A stretch of DNA of 64,000 nt, taken from positions 33,138,082-33,202,081 of the forward strand of contig NC_067207.1 in the NCBI RefSeq assembly GCF_026262505.1, read 5' to 3'. Source of the DNA: Trichomonas vaginalis G3 (Eukaryota > Parabasalia > Trichomonadida > Trichomonadidae). The translations under genes and the position numbers were made by a program. This document shows positions 25,248 to 37,589 of the stretch, piece after piece. Under the pieces are notes generated by a model. The model saw only the letters and a list, made by a program, of their open reading frames with translations. It did no database searches and had not been told where the DNA came from. Position 1 is the stretch's first letter. The number at the start of each line of letters is the position of its first letter.

Positions 25248-25722
25248 TAAAATGAGCCTTTCAAAATCAGAGCGAGAGTCGTTCCTATCAAATATGACAC
25301 CGCAAGAAGGAATTACAAAATCCTTATTCTAGTTATGATAATACTCCAGACGTACAGATGTTAAAATTAAGTAAGGAAAAGAAAAGGTTCCATTAGCGAA
25401 TGCAGAAGCGACAACATTTAAGGATGCTTAGCAGGGTGAAAGTCCATCGAACCCATAGTTAAAACTTTCTCGTATCTCAAAACTAGACCACAATCACCAA
25501 GAACAGAAGAAAAAACGCACACGCATGTCCTTCAATAAACGAAACCAAGTATATATGCATAAGTTCGTGAATTTCATGAAAAACAAAACTCGAGCAATAG
25601 AATCCCTGACTCCGCCAGTGAAAAAGTAACAAAAGAGAAGTAACAGTTTACATTGAATAAATGTTCGTAAAAACAACTTCCACCACGAAATACCATGAAG
25701 AAGAGTGAGAATAACTGAGTAA
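25248..25722 (+). pseudogene. Maverick unknown, 145-residue type (copy B)
   Basis: Homologue of 13456-13895 and of 51603-52035, directly upstream of the capsid-like gene. It is broken. Confidence 0.45.
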
Positions 25723-25751
25723 ATAGATATTTTTATCCGAAGTGATAATTA

Positions 25752-27300
25752 CATGCAGACAACGAACACTACTACACGAATTTACTCCAGCAGAAGCCAT
25801 CATTCATCAGATCGCTCATTAATTCATATCATAGACCAATGTCAGTTCAAAATTAGGTGAGCAGCTATTATAGTTAAAATATTTTCTGACCCAAAGATCC
25901 CATCCACAAAACCTGGAACTGCTAAAGATAAACATAGGTAACATTCAAATCTCTCACCTCTGGTTGAAAATATGTGGACCCTTACAAATACATTCATTAC
26001 GTATAAATGTCAAAGGTCAATTTATTGCAGATAAAAAATTGTTCAGTTCCAATAAACAAACCCACCAGGATTTTGGTATGTTTTTCGTATGACCGCTTTC
26101 TATGTCAGTTGCTGATGTATCAAATCCTTTGCAAATGGTCGTATCGACTATCTTCAAGACAACCGCAAGAGAAAAGCTATATATAACTCAAAAAACCACA
26201 AAACACGAACAAATAAAGAAGAGTAGATGCTTTCTCAGAAGACTCGACACTGAAATGATGTATGGATCATCCGTGAACATAGCAAAACAGGACAAATTTA
26301 GTGCCAATTCAACAGCAATGTTGATAAATCACTTGATTTTAAGCTTCGTTTAAGGAATTCCTGTTAAAGATTCTCCATTCAGCATTCATTTATTCCAGCT
26401 TGCCAAAACATTCAGCTTTAAAAGTAAAGTTCATTAGCGACGCTCTACAATGCAATCTATATCTGTAAATATTGATCATGCTTTCATTCCAACTCTTAAA
26501 TGCCATTTGTCTCAGATTCATAATCACCGACAAATTAAATTTTGTTCCTATAATGAACCATCACTATGATAACAAATGGCAATAAAAGCTAGGGAACAGT
26601 TACTATGTAAACTTTTAACCCTAGCAACTATTAATTTCCGAACAAGATGAGATTTTTAATGATATGTTGGCATTCAATCCAAATCTCTCTACTTAACACC
26701 TAACATGTATTACAGAACTGATAGAACATTATACAAAGACTCTCTGAGCCGGGTGAAAGTAGGAGATGCCTTAGGAGACAGGTGCATGCTACAAAGAAAC
26801 AGATAGGCAAGGTCAACAGTGTACATCAGCGGTTTAACGCCTAGTAATGGAAAGTGGTTGGCCACTAGGAGGAAAGAAAGACAACTAGTTGAGGTGAACT
26901 GGGAGAGACCCTAAAGGGTAAATAGTGCAACTGTCCATGGAGGTGAGGATAATGAGCCGTCAGAACCTGAAAATTCAGCTGAGGACCGAGTAGGATGTGA
27001 AAGGGGCAACGCCTGGCCAATGACCAAACAAGGATGAGAGAAGAATGAAAGATGTGGGAGGGCATAAGGGATGGGAGGATGAGAGGGTGAACAGAAAGGA
27101 TAAGCCGGAGTGGACAGTACACACATGGCTTGAGTTGTGGTGTGGCAAACAGAAGGGGACTGGGCATTCCACAAGGGCAAACAGGTACGGCCACCAATGT
27201 AACAGACAAAAAGTGCGTGGAAGGACCTAAAGAGGGGCAAACCGAAAAGACGCAAGCCGAGAATCATCAATGTATTAGTGTGTGTTTAGTAACGCCACAA
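25752..27300 (+). pseudogene. Capsid-like protein (copy B, forward arm)
   Basis: Homologue of 13923-15494. From about 26750 the match to the capsid gene continues base by base, but a large share of T and A positions read as G. The GC content rises sharply and spurious long open frames appear. Anchor strings such as AAAGAAAGACAACTA (26873) and CAGAACCTGAAAA (26960) show that it is still the capsid gene. Confidence 0.6.
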
Positions 27301-27850
27301 CGGCACACGACCTCGTGTAAAGGCAGATAATAGATAATATCCTGCAAAGTATACGCCACTAAAAGATAATGTTCCTGGAAGTAGGATGAATCCAGGATTG
27401 AATCTGCTGACTTGCGGATATAAACAACCCATGTGAATGCGGTCGAGGCTGGGTGTGTGTGGTGTGGCAGAGAAGCGATGACCGGTTATAACGTGGTAGC
27501 CTCCAAGTTTGTGTGTGTGTGTGTTATCACTTGGACACGAGAGAACACGCGGTGGGTGAGGGGATGGGTGGTTGTGTTCTGGTTGGGTGTGGGCTGTGAG
27601 AATAGCGTCGCAAATGGGTAAGGAAACCCAGTGGTCCCTACATGTGCGCTCGATTAGGGTGCTGTCATTGTGGCGGGGATGGGCTTCGCCACTTGAGTGT
27701 TCTAGAGTTTTTTTGTGTTTGCTACGTATTCTTGCTGGCTTGGGGTAGCTGCACAAGCGTTGTTTTTTGTGTGGTTTTGTTAAGTTGGTGTTAATAGTTT
27801 GATAATTGTTTCTATTGCGGCCTCAGATCGTTTCTCGCTCTCAGCATTTT
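27300..27850. other. GC-rich mirror centre between the two capsid arms
   Basis: G/T-rich sequence with GTGTGTGT runs and GGGATGGG-type strings, unlike anything else in the window. It lies exactly where the forward capsid arm turns into the reverse arm. Open frames here have no recognisable content. It is most likely a low-quality turn-round zone, less likely an inserted foreign fragment. Confidence 0.5.
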
Positions 27851-28942
27851 TTAATTTGATAAATATATTGATTAATCGAGGCTTCTTTAGGTACTGATAA
27901 TTTGCAAGGCTTTCGACACCATTTCATAAATACAGGTTCATAATGATTTTTCAGGTTTCTGCAAGCATATTCATTAAGCTCATGGAAGCTTGAAGATATT
28001 AAGACTTAGGTTCTCAATATTTAACATAATGTTGGTCTTTCTCTTTCTAAATATGGCCCAAATACTTTGTAACATTAATAGGCGTATAAGCTGCTGTAAA
28101 TGTTGCACTTGAACTATCTGTATTCTTTGAGAATGAACCGTCCATAGGATCCAATCATAACTTTAACAGGAAACTAAAGCTCGGTTGTGTATTAATGTTC
28201 TACAACGTTCTGTATAAATGTTAGGGTCTAAAAGAATGCTTTGATTGAATGAAACCATTCATTAAAAATCCTATTCTTTGTTCGAATAGTTGCTGGGTTA
28301 CAGTTGTAATTGTAGTAACGGTTTCCACTTAGCTTCTAATGCCTTCGTATATCAATAGTGTAATGGTCATTCCATGGAAACATAATTTATTTGTCGGTGG
28401 AATTTGAATCTGAATGCAAATGCAACTTTAAGATTTGGGATTGAAAGCAATGATAGTCATTTACAAGATATAATGTGTGCATGTAAGGCGTCGTACTGAA
28501 CTTTTACTTTAAGCTTGAATGTTTCCGCAAAAAGCTGGAATAAATTCCGTAATAGCTTCTAAGGAAGGAGATCTTCTAACAGGAATTCTTAAACGAAGCT
28601 TAAAAAGGCAAATGATTTCCTGCTGTTAAATTTGGACCATCTAACAATTTGTCTCTGTTCTGTCATGTTCCCGAATTGACGCCATTACATCTTCATGTCA
28701 GTCTCTTGAGAAAAAACAGTCTAGCTTCTTTATTTTGTTCGTTAGTTTGTGAGTTTGAAGTTTATAATATTGCTTTTTCGCTTGCGTTGTCTTGAGAATA
28801 TACGATACGACCATTTTGCCAAGGATTTGCATTAGCCAGCAACTGCATAGAAAGGTCAATCGAAACCAATCCAAAATCCTGGTGGGTTTGTTTTATTGGA
28901 AACCGGAAATCCTAATTTCTTTATCTGCGAATAAATTGACCT
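27850..28942 (-). pseudogene. Capsid-like protein (copy B, reverse arm)
   Basis: Reverse complement of the capsid-like gene. For example, 27925-27985 matches 56660-56720 on the other strand, and 28860-28942 matches the start of the 446-codon part at 55730-55810. It forms an inverted repeat with 25752-27300 and is cut off by the N gap. Confidence 0.7.
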
Positions 28943-28967
28943 NNNNNNNNNNNNNNNNNNNNNNNNN
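28943..28967. other. Assembly gap of 25 N
   Basis: Twenty-five N characters. The sequences on the two sides are unrelated, so the gap is a scaffold join and neighbour order across it is not proven. Confidence 0.98.
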
Positions 28968-31900
28968 GTATGTATCGAACTTCAAACGACTGAAATGGGA
29001 AACCCATGTATGGCTTTCTGAAATTGAAGCTTCATTCTATCGAAAGCCAATAGCTTGTGACAAGATGTCTCTTAACCACTCTTAACGGTATCCAAAACGA
29101 TACCTTTCATGCTTTACGTCTCTGTTCAAACTTTTGACCTACATTCGTAAAAAGTTCATCTAATGTAGTTGTAGCCAACTCTGAATCTTTCTTTTTCTAT
29201 TGAATAGCATATTTATCTGAATAAAAAAATGTCAATGAACAGCGTCGTATGAGAGAAATACAACACAACGGACAACTCATTATACAAGCTCTAATAAGAA
29301 CAACAAACTTTTCAAAACTATTCTAAGATACGATCATGAAAGAAAGAAACTTAAAACTTGACATTAAACCACATACAGATGAGTTCTGTGTTCAAGAATA
29401 AGAACCATTACTGTTCTGTATAATCCAACAAAAGGAACTTAAACGAGAAAACCTATAAATGAACTTCTTTTGAAAGCAGATGTTGGCAACAAACTGCAAA
29501 GAATATGTAGACATGCAATAGCAAAAGAAGAAGAAAGAGTAACAAACTTATGCAACAAAAGAACATACTCATCCTTAACTAGCAACAAAAACATATTTGA
29601 CAATAAATCAAGTGTTGCAAGATACGTTAAAATTATCATATACAAATACAAGCTAAGGAAATAAACAAAAGCAATAAGATATTATCTTCTATCTAATAAT
29701 AAAGACCATATACTAAACAAATCACACGCTAGATCGTTCAGCCAACGTATATCACATTCTATACTCTATATATAACCTACAACTTTACAAAGAAACCGCT
29801 TAACACAGCTAATTAGAAATGTGCGTTGACATACTCATTCTTATATACTACTATCTAAATAACAAACTTACAACGAGAAACACTTAAACAGAAAAAGGTT
29901 GAACTCACATACTACTAACCACTGCAACCATAAACTCTACGAGTACACTTTAAACAGAGAAATCGTTGGCATACACACATAGTCAACCCTATTTAGATAT
30001 AAAACACATATTCAACTCTACATATTACATCCTCTCCCTAGACAATAAACAGAGCGATCTCTCGATCTACGTTAAGCCTTAAAACTAACAAAGATAAAAA
30101 ACATATGTACACTATGGAAATCTCTAATATTCTATTCGAACCAATATGAAGATTTTTGGTGACTATCGTAATCAAATGATCAGAAAACTAAAATTTTACG
30201 TCGCTATTTTGCTACGAAACTTATTTCCTTACTTAACATTACATAGTAATGCTGTATACCGGTAATAAAAACTCAGTCTCCGGAAAAAAACAATGAAATG
30301 TATGAATCTATAAAAGAAACGATCTGTATCACGCATTAAATTCATGCACTAGACATACAACTGCTACTCTCAAACTTATATGGAGCACGAACAAAAGATG
30401 ATGTTTCCGAGTTTATAAATATCAGAAATATGCATTGGCCCTTGACCCAGCTCCTTTACACACCCAACTATTATGGACCTTATGACCATCGATAGACGAA
30501 ACAGAACCACCCCACATCTAAGTATGAATACAACCACACTAAACCATCTCATATTTAATTTATTCATAACTATACCACGATATGCAAAACGAAATACGAT
30601 GGATTATAACTATATGAAGATGACAGAAATAAATATATTATAGTCAAGATTTTACTATCTCCTAAATATAAGATATATTCTTTATAACATATCACATATC
30701 CGACTAAAACATTCGAAGACCCTAACATTATTCATAACCATCTTCTCAGCCTTCTCTACTATAAATAACGAATCTCTACTATATATCTGCATATCCTAGA
30801 AATTACCTAATAACCACCAGTAGTTGTTCTAGTTAACCATCTATGAAGCAACGAGTCCTCAATTAAATGTTGGTGCTTGTCATCGGGCAACAAATGTCAC
30901 AACGTTTTTGTATTGCAAACCATTTCAAAGAACAGTTGGAAAGGTAAAACATTTCAGTGGAAAACTCTACCTGCGCACCAGTCACTACATAGATTTAAGT
31001 ACATCTCAAGCAGTTGCATAATAGCAATAATACTTTGTACTTGTCAGGGAATGACAAAAAGGTTAAGGACTATGATGTTTAAAACGACGTTAAGTTTTCT
31101 ATAAATTGTACTGGCAGTCGACACTCAGGGAAAGGAATACCGATACACATTCGTTTCAGGATATACGCGCAAACAACGGACAAAGTAAAGACATACATGC
31201 CACGCTATACATGACCCCAGTTTACCCAATACTGGTATTAGAATGTTAGTCGTCACTGTTCAAACTATCCTATTCAGGCATACTTCTGTCAGATTGTTGT
31301 CTTTATATTTCGTAGGAACTGTCTTTGACAAAAGATATACCCACCTAACTTTACCATAGTTTGAAAACAGTCTGACAATATTATTTTATCTTCTAGCTTC
31401 AGCTCACATTCTGCACTGGTTTGCACTAAACTTCATAATATTCTCTTGGATATACTTTCTTCTATTTTACGAAACACGAATTGATACCTGTCTGCTTCCC
31501 CCATTGTTCTGTATAGATCATCATATTTTCATACTGGTCGCTTTTAGGTATTCTATTTTTACTTGTCACCTGTTCTGAAGTTTGAAGAGCCTCGGCATTC
31601 TTTCTTGTTAGTCTCTTCTGACTAACATTATTAAAATACGTATAGTCTTTCTAAAGTGCAAAGTTCTAGGTTTCATTCGAGTGTTTCCCAAACCTTTTGT
31701 AACGATATCTGTAAATAAGTTTTAAAATTGTCTCTCATTTTTCCATGAAAGTTCTTAATCTATTTTCGTCATATGACATTTCATTTGCTTCACCAACCTT
31801 GTGGTGGTTTAAGTCTCTTAAATTTTATTACAACCGTCAATGAACGCAAAGCAAGAAGGGTTTTGGTCGACAATTGAAATATTTGTTACATTTTGAACGC
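28968..31900. other. Unrecognised, noisy stretch right of the gap
   Basis: No gene family could be recognised. Between about 29660 and 30860 the plus strand is visibly poor in G and rich in A and C, another sign of unreliable base calls. A short leftward string TTLDELFTNVGQKFEQ near 29140-29200 looks coding but is unidentified. Remaining open frames are under 100 codons and have no clear features. Confidence 0.4.
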
Positions 31901-32226
31901 GATAGTTTAATATCGTCTATTTGAAAAACTTTTCAGCAGTCAGATTCAGTTTTTGGATGTGTATTTGTCAACAAAATTGTCAAAACTGCTCAAGATATCT
32001 AAATATTATTTGGACTGTAATGGTATGCTCTTCACAGTTCTGTGTTTGACCGACAAAATTAGCCAGTATGTGTCCATCTTACCTTACCTATACTCGGAAT
32101 GTTTCACAAGATATTCCATAAATCCAAAGGCATTTTGTTGAACTAAAGATTTTACCATGAGTGCTTTCTTTGTCGCTTAAAAACATAGGGTCCTTGTTTG
32201 GATTCGTCATTTATATCCTATAAGAA

Positions 32227-33360
32227 ATGGGTTTATTTGGCGCGTTAGCAGGAGTTGCATCCAGATTTTTGCCCGCATGGAAACAATACCAGAGGTGTAT
32301 TTGGTTGAAGGAAGATTTGAGTACATAGATACTGAAAGAGAAGCACAACCATTATACCAAACTTACAGAAAGTTGATAGCACGAAGATGCAACAATTCTT
32401 ATTCCAATCCTGAAACAAGAGAAAGTTCAAGGATGGATGGACAATGTAGGGAAACAAGCAGGAAACTATATAACAAAGCAAAGACTACTATAACCAAGCA
32501 GACACTATAGGACCAAGTGAAAAGTCTTAAACAGATATAACCATGCACAACCAATGTGTAAACAATAACCAACCCAACCGCCTCAACGTGGGAATGTAAG
32601 TTGTTACTGAGATAAATGAACAATCGCATTAGACAAATGGGTTCAAGATGGATTGTCTGGCTTCCAGCAGTACACAACGGTTGCCAAGTTCTTCCTATAC
32701 CTCAGGAAGTTTTAGACCGACTTAAAAAACACTAAACCAACCAGTTGAAAACAAACCAGAAACTTAAATTTTTTTACTGAGATGAAATGCCGAAGAAGTT
32801 GAAACGGTAATTTACACCACAAACAAAAAGTATCAGAACCATTTGTTCAAAACCGTCAAAGACTTACAGATGAAGAAAAAATTCAAAATAGAAAGTGCCA
32901 TCTGAAATACAAACCCTTAACTACAAAGTCACTTTTCATAAAAATGGAACGGCCGAGTATCTCAAAAAAAGAAACAGACTCTCACAAAATAAAAAATTGA
33001 AGTCTGAAGGAGCCTTCGAGGACAACAATGGAAAAAGTTTACTTCAGCTGACCAACGTTATTATAAACATCGCATGACTTAGAGCGAAATATTCTAAACT
33101 TTACCAACAAAACACAAAAGATTGAAAGGAAAACAAAAACAAATTGCATATAAATATTTATGAAATGTTACACACAACGTTCCTGCAATGTGAAGTAAAA
33201 GTCAGAGGAAACCAAAAAGTGACGAAAAACCGATAGAAGAAGAGAAACCAAAAAACTGAAGATAAACCAAAACCAAAGTTTAAGTCCAAACTAACCAATC
33301 AACCTTCATTAGCTGGTAGGTTGGCGTCAAAGACTTAATGCAGCAGGCGTTATGTAATAA
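32227..33360 (+). pseudogene. Maverick structural-type protein, Gly/Ala start and Lys/Pro tail
   Basis: Starts MGLFGALAGVASRFLPAW, a small-residue hydrophobic stretch like that of membrane-active or scaffold-type minor virion proteins. The middle contains a KQEKVQGWMDNVGKQAGNY string. The end region (33190-33350) is Lys/Glu/Pro-rich. It lies just upstream of another putative structural gene in the same direction. The assignment is by composition and context only. It is broken. Confidence 0.4.
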
Positions 33361-33389
33361 AGAAAAAAATATTTTTTTATTTATAAAAA

Positions 33390-34330
33390 ATGTACCGCTG
33401 AGTTGTTGGAGAAGACCTGGGGAAAAACTGTTTGTAATGAGAAATTATGAAATGGCATACCATTTTAAAACCATATATTTTACATATATTAAAATGCTTC
33501 AAGGTTGAAAAACAAAGAACACAAATAGCAGATACAAAAACGTAACTATATCTTTACAAATGCTGGTATCACTATTCAGATTAAAAATTTCATCCCGAGC
33601 TTACAGGTTGACTATCCAATTCGTGCTTCAAAGTCCTCAGATGCAAAGGCATAGATTAGAAGAGTTTGTTTTCAATAGAACTAACGCATATGTTCGCAGT
33701 ATATTTTCATGGCAGTATAAAGGTCTATGGTCTTATAGACATTGTGAAATGAGATCTTTACAGTTCGTTCAGCACGACAGTTTGAGAAAACTCTAAATGA
33801 CTTCAAAACTCAATAAAACAAATACTATTTGGGAATTTTTGCAAGAAAAATACGACTCTTACTAAAATGGAACATTACTATCTGAAACTAGAATATGACA
33901 AATAACTCCACCGTTCATTCAACAAGATGAAATTAAACCCTCCAAAGAGATACAAGTTTTGATTTTGGGGAGTAACAAACTTCTTTGGCAACAATTTCTT
34001 CGGTTACTAAACCAGAAAACGAACCATTACCACCAAATGGTCCATTTCATTTAACTGCCCCAGCAGATTTGACAGTTAAGAAATGTGTTGACCCTCAAAA
34101 TGTTAATGTGTCTGCAAATTTCAGTTCAAAGCAACAAGAGTTTTCTATGTATGATAAGACGTTTATGACTTTGCTTCTAAATTCTACGAACCACCTATAA
34201 CAGTTTTCTCTGACTTTCAAGTTTGGTTCACCAACCAACATGTCGTGCCAGCATATAAATACCATTGTACTATTGACTTGATCTCGATTGCTCTTCATAT
34301 ATTAACTACGGAAAAGTGCTTTGGAAAAAG
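33390..34330 (+). pseudogene. Putative capsid or other beta-rich structural protein
   Basis: Starts at ATG 33390 behind a T-rich leader. Strings such as FTNAGITIQIKNFI (33555) and GPFHLTAPADLTVKKC (34045) have the alternating pattern of beta-sheet virion proteins. It ends before the GGTGA-type palindrome at 34348. The family was not recognised. It is broken. Confidence 0.35.
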
Positions 34331-34347
34331 ATGAAAAATATTTAATT

Positions 34348-35640
34348 TAGTGAAGAGTGAATCTCACCCTCTTTCTCACCTGTATTTTCACCCGTTAATT
34401 GTCATGAATCCTAAGATAGAAAAAAATGTTAGTTAAAATGAGATGTTTACTGCAAGGTCCCTCGGCCCTCGTCAACTAAATCTTTTTGAAAATGTGACAC
34501 ATGACATTTACAACAGTCCAGGAAATTAACTTCATCGTATATTTTTTCCATATCATCGTAAATGTTTGTCATGACTTCATCGTAATGTTTTGGTCACCCG
34601 GTGAATTTTGTTAAAAAAAAAGCAACCCGCTGTTTCCGCGTGGTAATAGCTTCACAAAATGCTGTTTGTTCAAACTTTCTTCGTCAAGTTTTGTCAAGGA
34701 CTTCTCTCAATGTTTTGTCATGATTTTCGTATATGTTTTGTCATGATTTCATCGCATGTTTTTTGCAAGTTTCATCGTACATGTTTTTTCAAGTTTCATC
34801 GTAACATGTTTTTGTCAAGATCTTCACATGTTTTGTCAAGACTTCTTCGTATATGTTTTTGTCATGATTCATCGCTACATGTTTGTCCAAGGTTTCATCG
34901 TACATGTTTTTCAAGTTTCATCGTTAAATGTTATTGTCAGCTTCTTCGATATTTTTGTCAAGGTTTCATCGTATATGTTTTTCTAAGGTTTCATCGTATA
35001 TGTTTTTGTCAAGGTTTCATCGTATAATTTTTTCAAACTTCTTCATCTGTAATGAGCGTAAAGGGACCCAAAAATAAATTTAGTGAAAGGTGCCCGATCT
35101 CACCTCCTTTTTCACCTGTTTTTTCACCTGTTGAATTTTCATGACTCTTTCATCGTAAATGTTTGTCATGACTTCTCGTAAATGTTTTGTCAAGACTTCT
35201 TCGTATATGTTTTTTCAATTTCATCGTATAGTTTTGTCCAAGTTTCATCGTAAGTTTTTGTCAAAGTTTCATCTGTAAATGTTTTGTCAAGACTCTTCAT
35301 CGTAATAGCGTAAAGGACCCAAAATAAATTTAGGGTGAAGAAGTGCATCTCACCCGCCTTTTCACCTGTTTTTTTCACCTGTTGGAATTTTCATGACTTC
35401 TTCATCGTAAATGTTTTCAAGGTTTCATCGTATATGTTTTTCAATTCATCGTAAAATTTTGTGCAAGGTTCATCGTATTGTTTTTTTCAATGTTCATCTA
35501 TATGTTTTTGTCAAGTTCATCGTATATGTTTTGTCAAGGTTTCATCGTAAATGTTTTGTCAAGACTTCAATCGTTCTTTTTTCAAACTTCATCTCGTATC
35601 TTTCACCCGTTTGACTTTGTATAAAAAGCAACCGTCGAAA
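34348..35640 (-). repeat. Tandem repeat block with embedded GGTGA palindromes, left arm
   Basis: Units of about 26-30 bases built on TTTTGTCAAGGTTTCATCGT are repeated dozens of times. Read leftward they encode YDE-L-TKT type units. The block is interrupted three times (34348-34395, 35080-35132, 35331-35382) by the GGTGA palindrome plus a GCGTAAAGGACCCAAAATAAA string. That gives a higher-order unit of about 250 bases. The same unit in opposite orientation lies at 36701-37260. Confidence 0.75.
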
Positions 35641-35789
35641 TTCTGCGTTGTTATATTCTTCACAAAAAATGCTTGGTTTGAGGTCGAGCCACTTTGGTTC
35701 ACCGATTTTTTCAACCAAAACTCATGAATTTTCCCGAAATAAAAAATAAAGTTAGATTTTTTAAAAAAATATTTTTATTTTTATTTAAG

Positions 35790-36690
35790 GAACAGGTTAG
35801 CAACAACAGCACCAAACCGTAGTCATGAACCCAACATCTATGTTAGTAGAGATGAAAGCTTCATTCCTTCTTCATATACTTTCAAACAGAAATCCAGAAG
35901 ATAAAGAGAACTTCCCAGGAGATTAGATTGCACTGCAAAAGATGAAACAAATAAGAATATCTTATATGAAATGAGACCTCATCGACCATCTACCTAAACT
36001 TCCTGAATACAAAAAACAAAGCTCCACTATTCCTGAATCGAAGAAATAGAAGTCAAACAACCCGACTCGGTAGAAATAAAGAAGTCATTCGTAAGGTAAA
36101 TATGAGTTTCTTTGGATTTCATTGCAACCACAAAGTCATTGGACAAAGACTGCGATATGGTATATAAGAACATCTCTGACATATATAAATCTGAAGAATT
36201 TAAGACCACACCAACTTTTTTTCGTTAGTTGCTGAATGGTATGGCAGATAAGAGATAAAGATAGAAGAGTAAAGGTATGGAAAACGAACAAATAAAACCC
36301 GCAACTTTGAAGTTAAAAAAACCATTGACGCATAGTTGTACTTGCAGTAAGGTTCAGAAGTAAACGCAAAAAAATGAAAACCACAATGTTCAAAATGTAA
36401 AGCAGCAAATGAGAAATATAACTACTCCGTCAAAGAGATAGGAACGTATGCGAAACGACATGCAGATTAAAGAAAGAAGCAGAAAAAGCCCAGCAGAAGA
36501 TAAAAATGGACATGTTGACATTTCTAAACAAAAAAACTATCCAACACTGACCGAATTTCCTTCTTTCAGATTCAAGAGAAATATAAAAAACATTCAATAT
36601 TGTGAAAACTTTGACATACTGACAGAAGGAAATGAAGCCACCAAAAATTGTTTAGAATTTCAAAATACATCGTACAATTCATGAAACGCT
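35790..36690 (+). pseudogene. Maverick unknown, 321-residue type (third copy)
   Basis: Homologue of 61001-61966 and 4296-5240, with the PTSMLVEMK segment at 35835 and the Lys-rich middle near 36460. It is flanked on both sides by inverted tandem-repeat blocks. It is broken. Confidence 0.6.
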
Positions 36691-36700
36691 TTGAAAAAAG

Positions 36701-37260
36701 AGTGAAAAAACAGGTGAAAAAAGAACAGTGAGATCGCACCTCTTCACCCTAAAAATATTTTTGTCTTATTTACCTCATTACGATGAAGAAGTCTTGATCA
36801 AACATGTACGAAGAAGTCTTGCAAAACAATGTCAAGGTAGTCTTGACAAAACATTATGAAGAATTCTTACCAAAACATGTACGAAAAGTCTGACAAAACA
36901 TGTACGAAAAAGTCTGACAAAACATGTACGAAGAAGCATGAAATTCAAGAGGTGAAAAAAACAGTGAAAAAACAAGGTGAGACCGCACCTCTTCACCTAA
37001 AATCATATTTTTGGTTCATTTACACTCATTTCGATGAAGTCTTGACAACCATTTACGCTCATTTCTATGAACTTGACAAAACATTTACCTCATTTCTATG
37101 AAGAAGTACTTGACAAAACATTTACACTTCATTCGATGAAGTTCTTGACAAAACAATACACTCATTTCGATGAAATCAGACAAAACATTACGAAGAAGTT
37201 TATTTCCTTTCTGTTGTTCAATGTCACTGTTGTCACATTTCAAAAAAGATGTTAGTTGAC
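36701..37260 (+). repeat. Tandem repeat block with GGTGA palindromes, right arm
   Basis: Same units as 34348-35640 in the opposite direction (ATGAAGTCTTGACAAAACAT type), with palindromic inserts at 36701-36750 and 36948-36999. The two blocks form a long imperfect inverted repeat around the 321-type gene. Confidence 0.7.
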
Positions 37261-37314
37261 CGAGGACCGAGGACCGAAGACCTGGACACCTAAAAACCAT
37301 CTACCCTAAAATCG

Positions 37315-37485
37315 TGAAAAAAATGACCAAATTCATGATATAAAAACTGTATTTTTACAAGAAACTAAACACTTCGTTTCAAAAAAAATCCCTGACAAAT
37401 CATGAAAAATGACCCAAATTTCAGTATAAACTGTTATTGTTTTACGAAGAGAACTTTAACACTTCGTCAAAAAAATCATTAAAAA
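37315..37485. repeat. Two-unit direct repeat of about 90 bases
   Basis: The stretch containing AAAATGACC-AAAT and ACTGTAT-TTTTAC, followed by AACACTTCGT, occurs twice in direct orientation (about 37320-37400 and 37405-37480). There is no coding content. Confidence 0.55.
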
Positions 37486-37589
37486 CATATCTTTTATACA
37501 TGAAAATCGTGAATTTCCTTTAAGATACAAGATAGAAAAAATAAGTTAGTTTTAAAAAAAATTATTTTTTTTATCTATTAAGAACAGAA

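Larger units (their letters stand above)
16910..28942 (+). mobile_element. Maverick/Polinton copy B, broken, ending in a mirrored capsid region
   Basis: Same family and gene order as copy A from the minisatellite spacer onward: KilA-N, small repeat protein, two unknowns, polymerase, two leftward unknowns, small unknown and capsid-like gene. It holds far more small length differences than copy A, spread evenly through coding and non-coding parts (well over a hundred), with few base changes. From about 27.3 kb the capsid region is followed by the same region on the opposite strand up to the gap. Collar and integrase genes are not present. The element looks truncated and possibly made of raw, unpolished sequence. 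Confidence 0.75.

Noticed and set aside
26865-27756. Several overlapping open frames of 60-156 codons on both strands
   Set aside because: They arise from the G-rich distorted capsid region and mirror centre; content is low-complexity and the underlying alignment is to the capsid gene.
34659-35027. 122-codon plus-strand frame rich in Phe, Cys and His
   Set aside because: It is a by-product of the tandem array; the Cys/His pattern follows from the repeat unit and is not a zinc finger.
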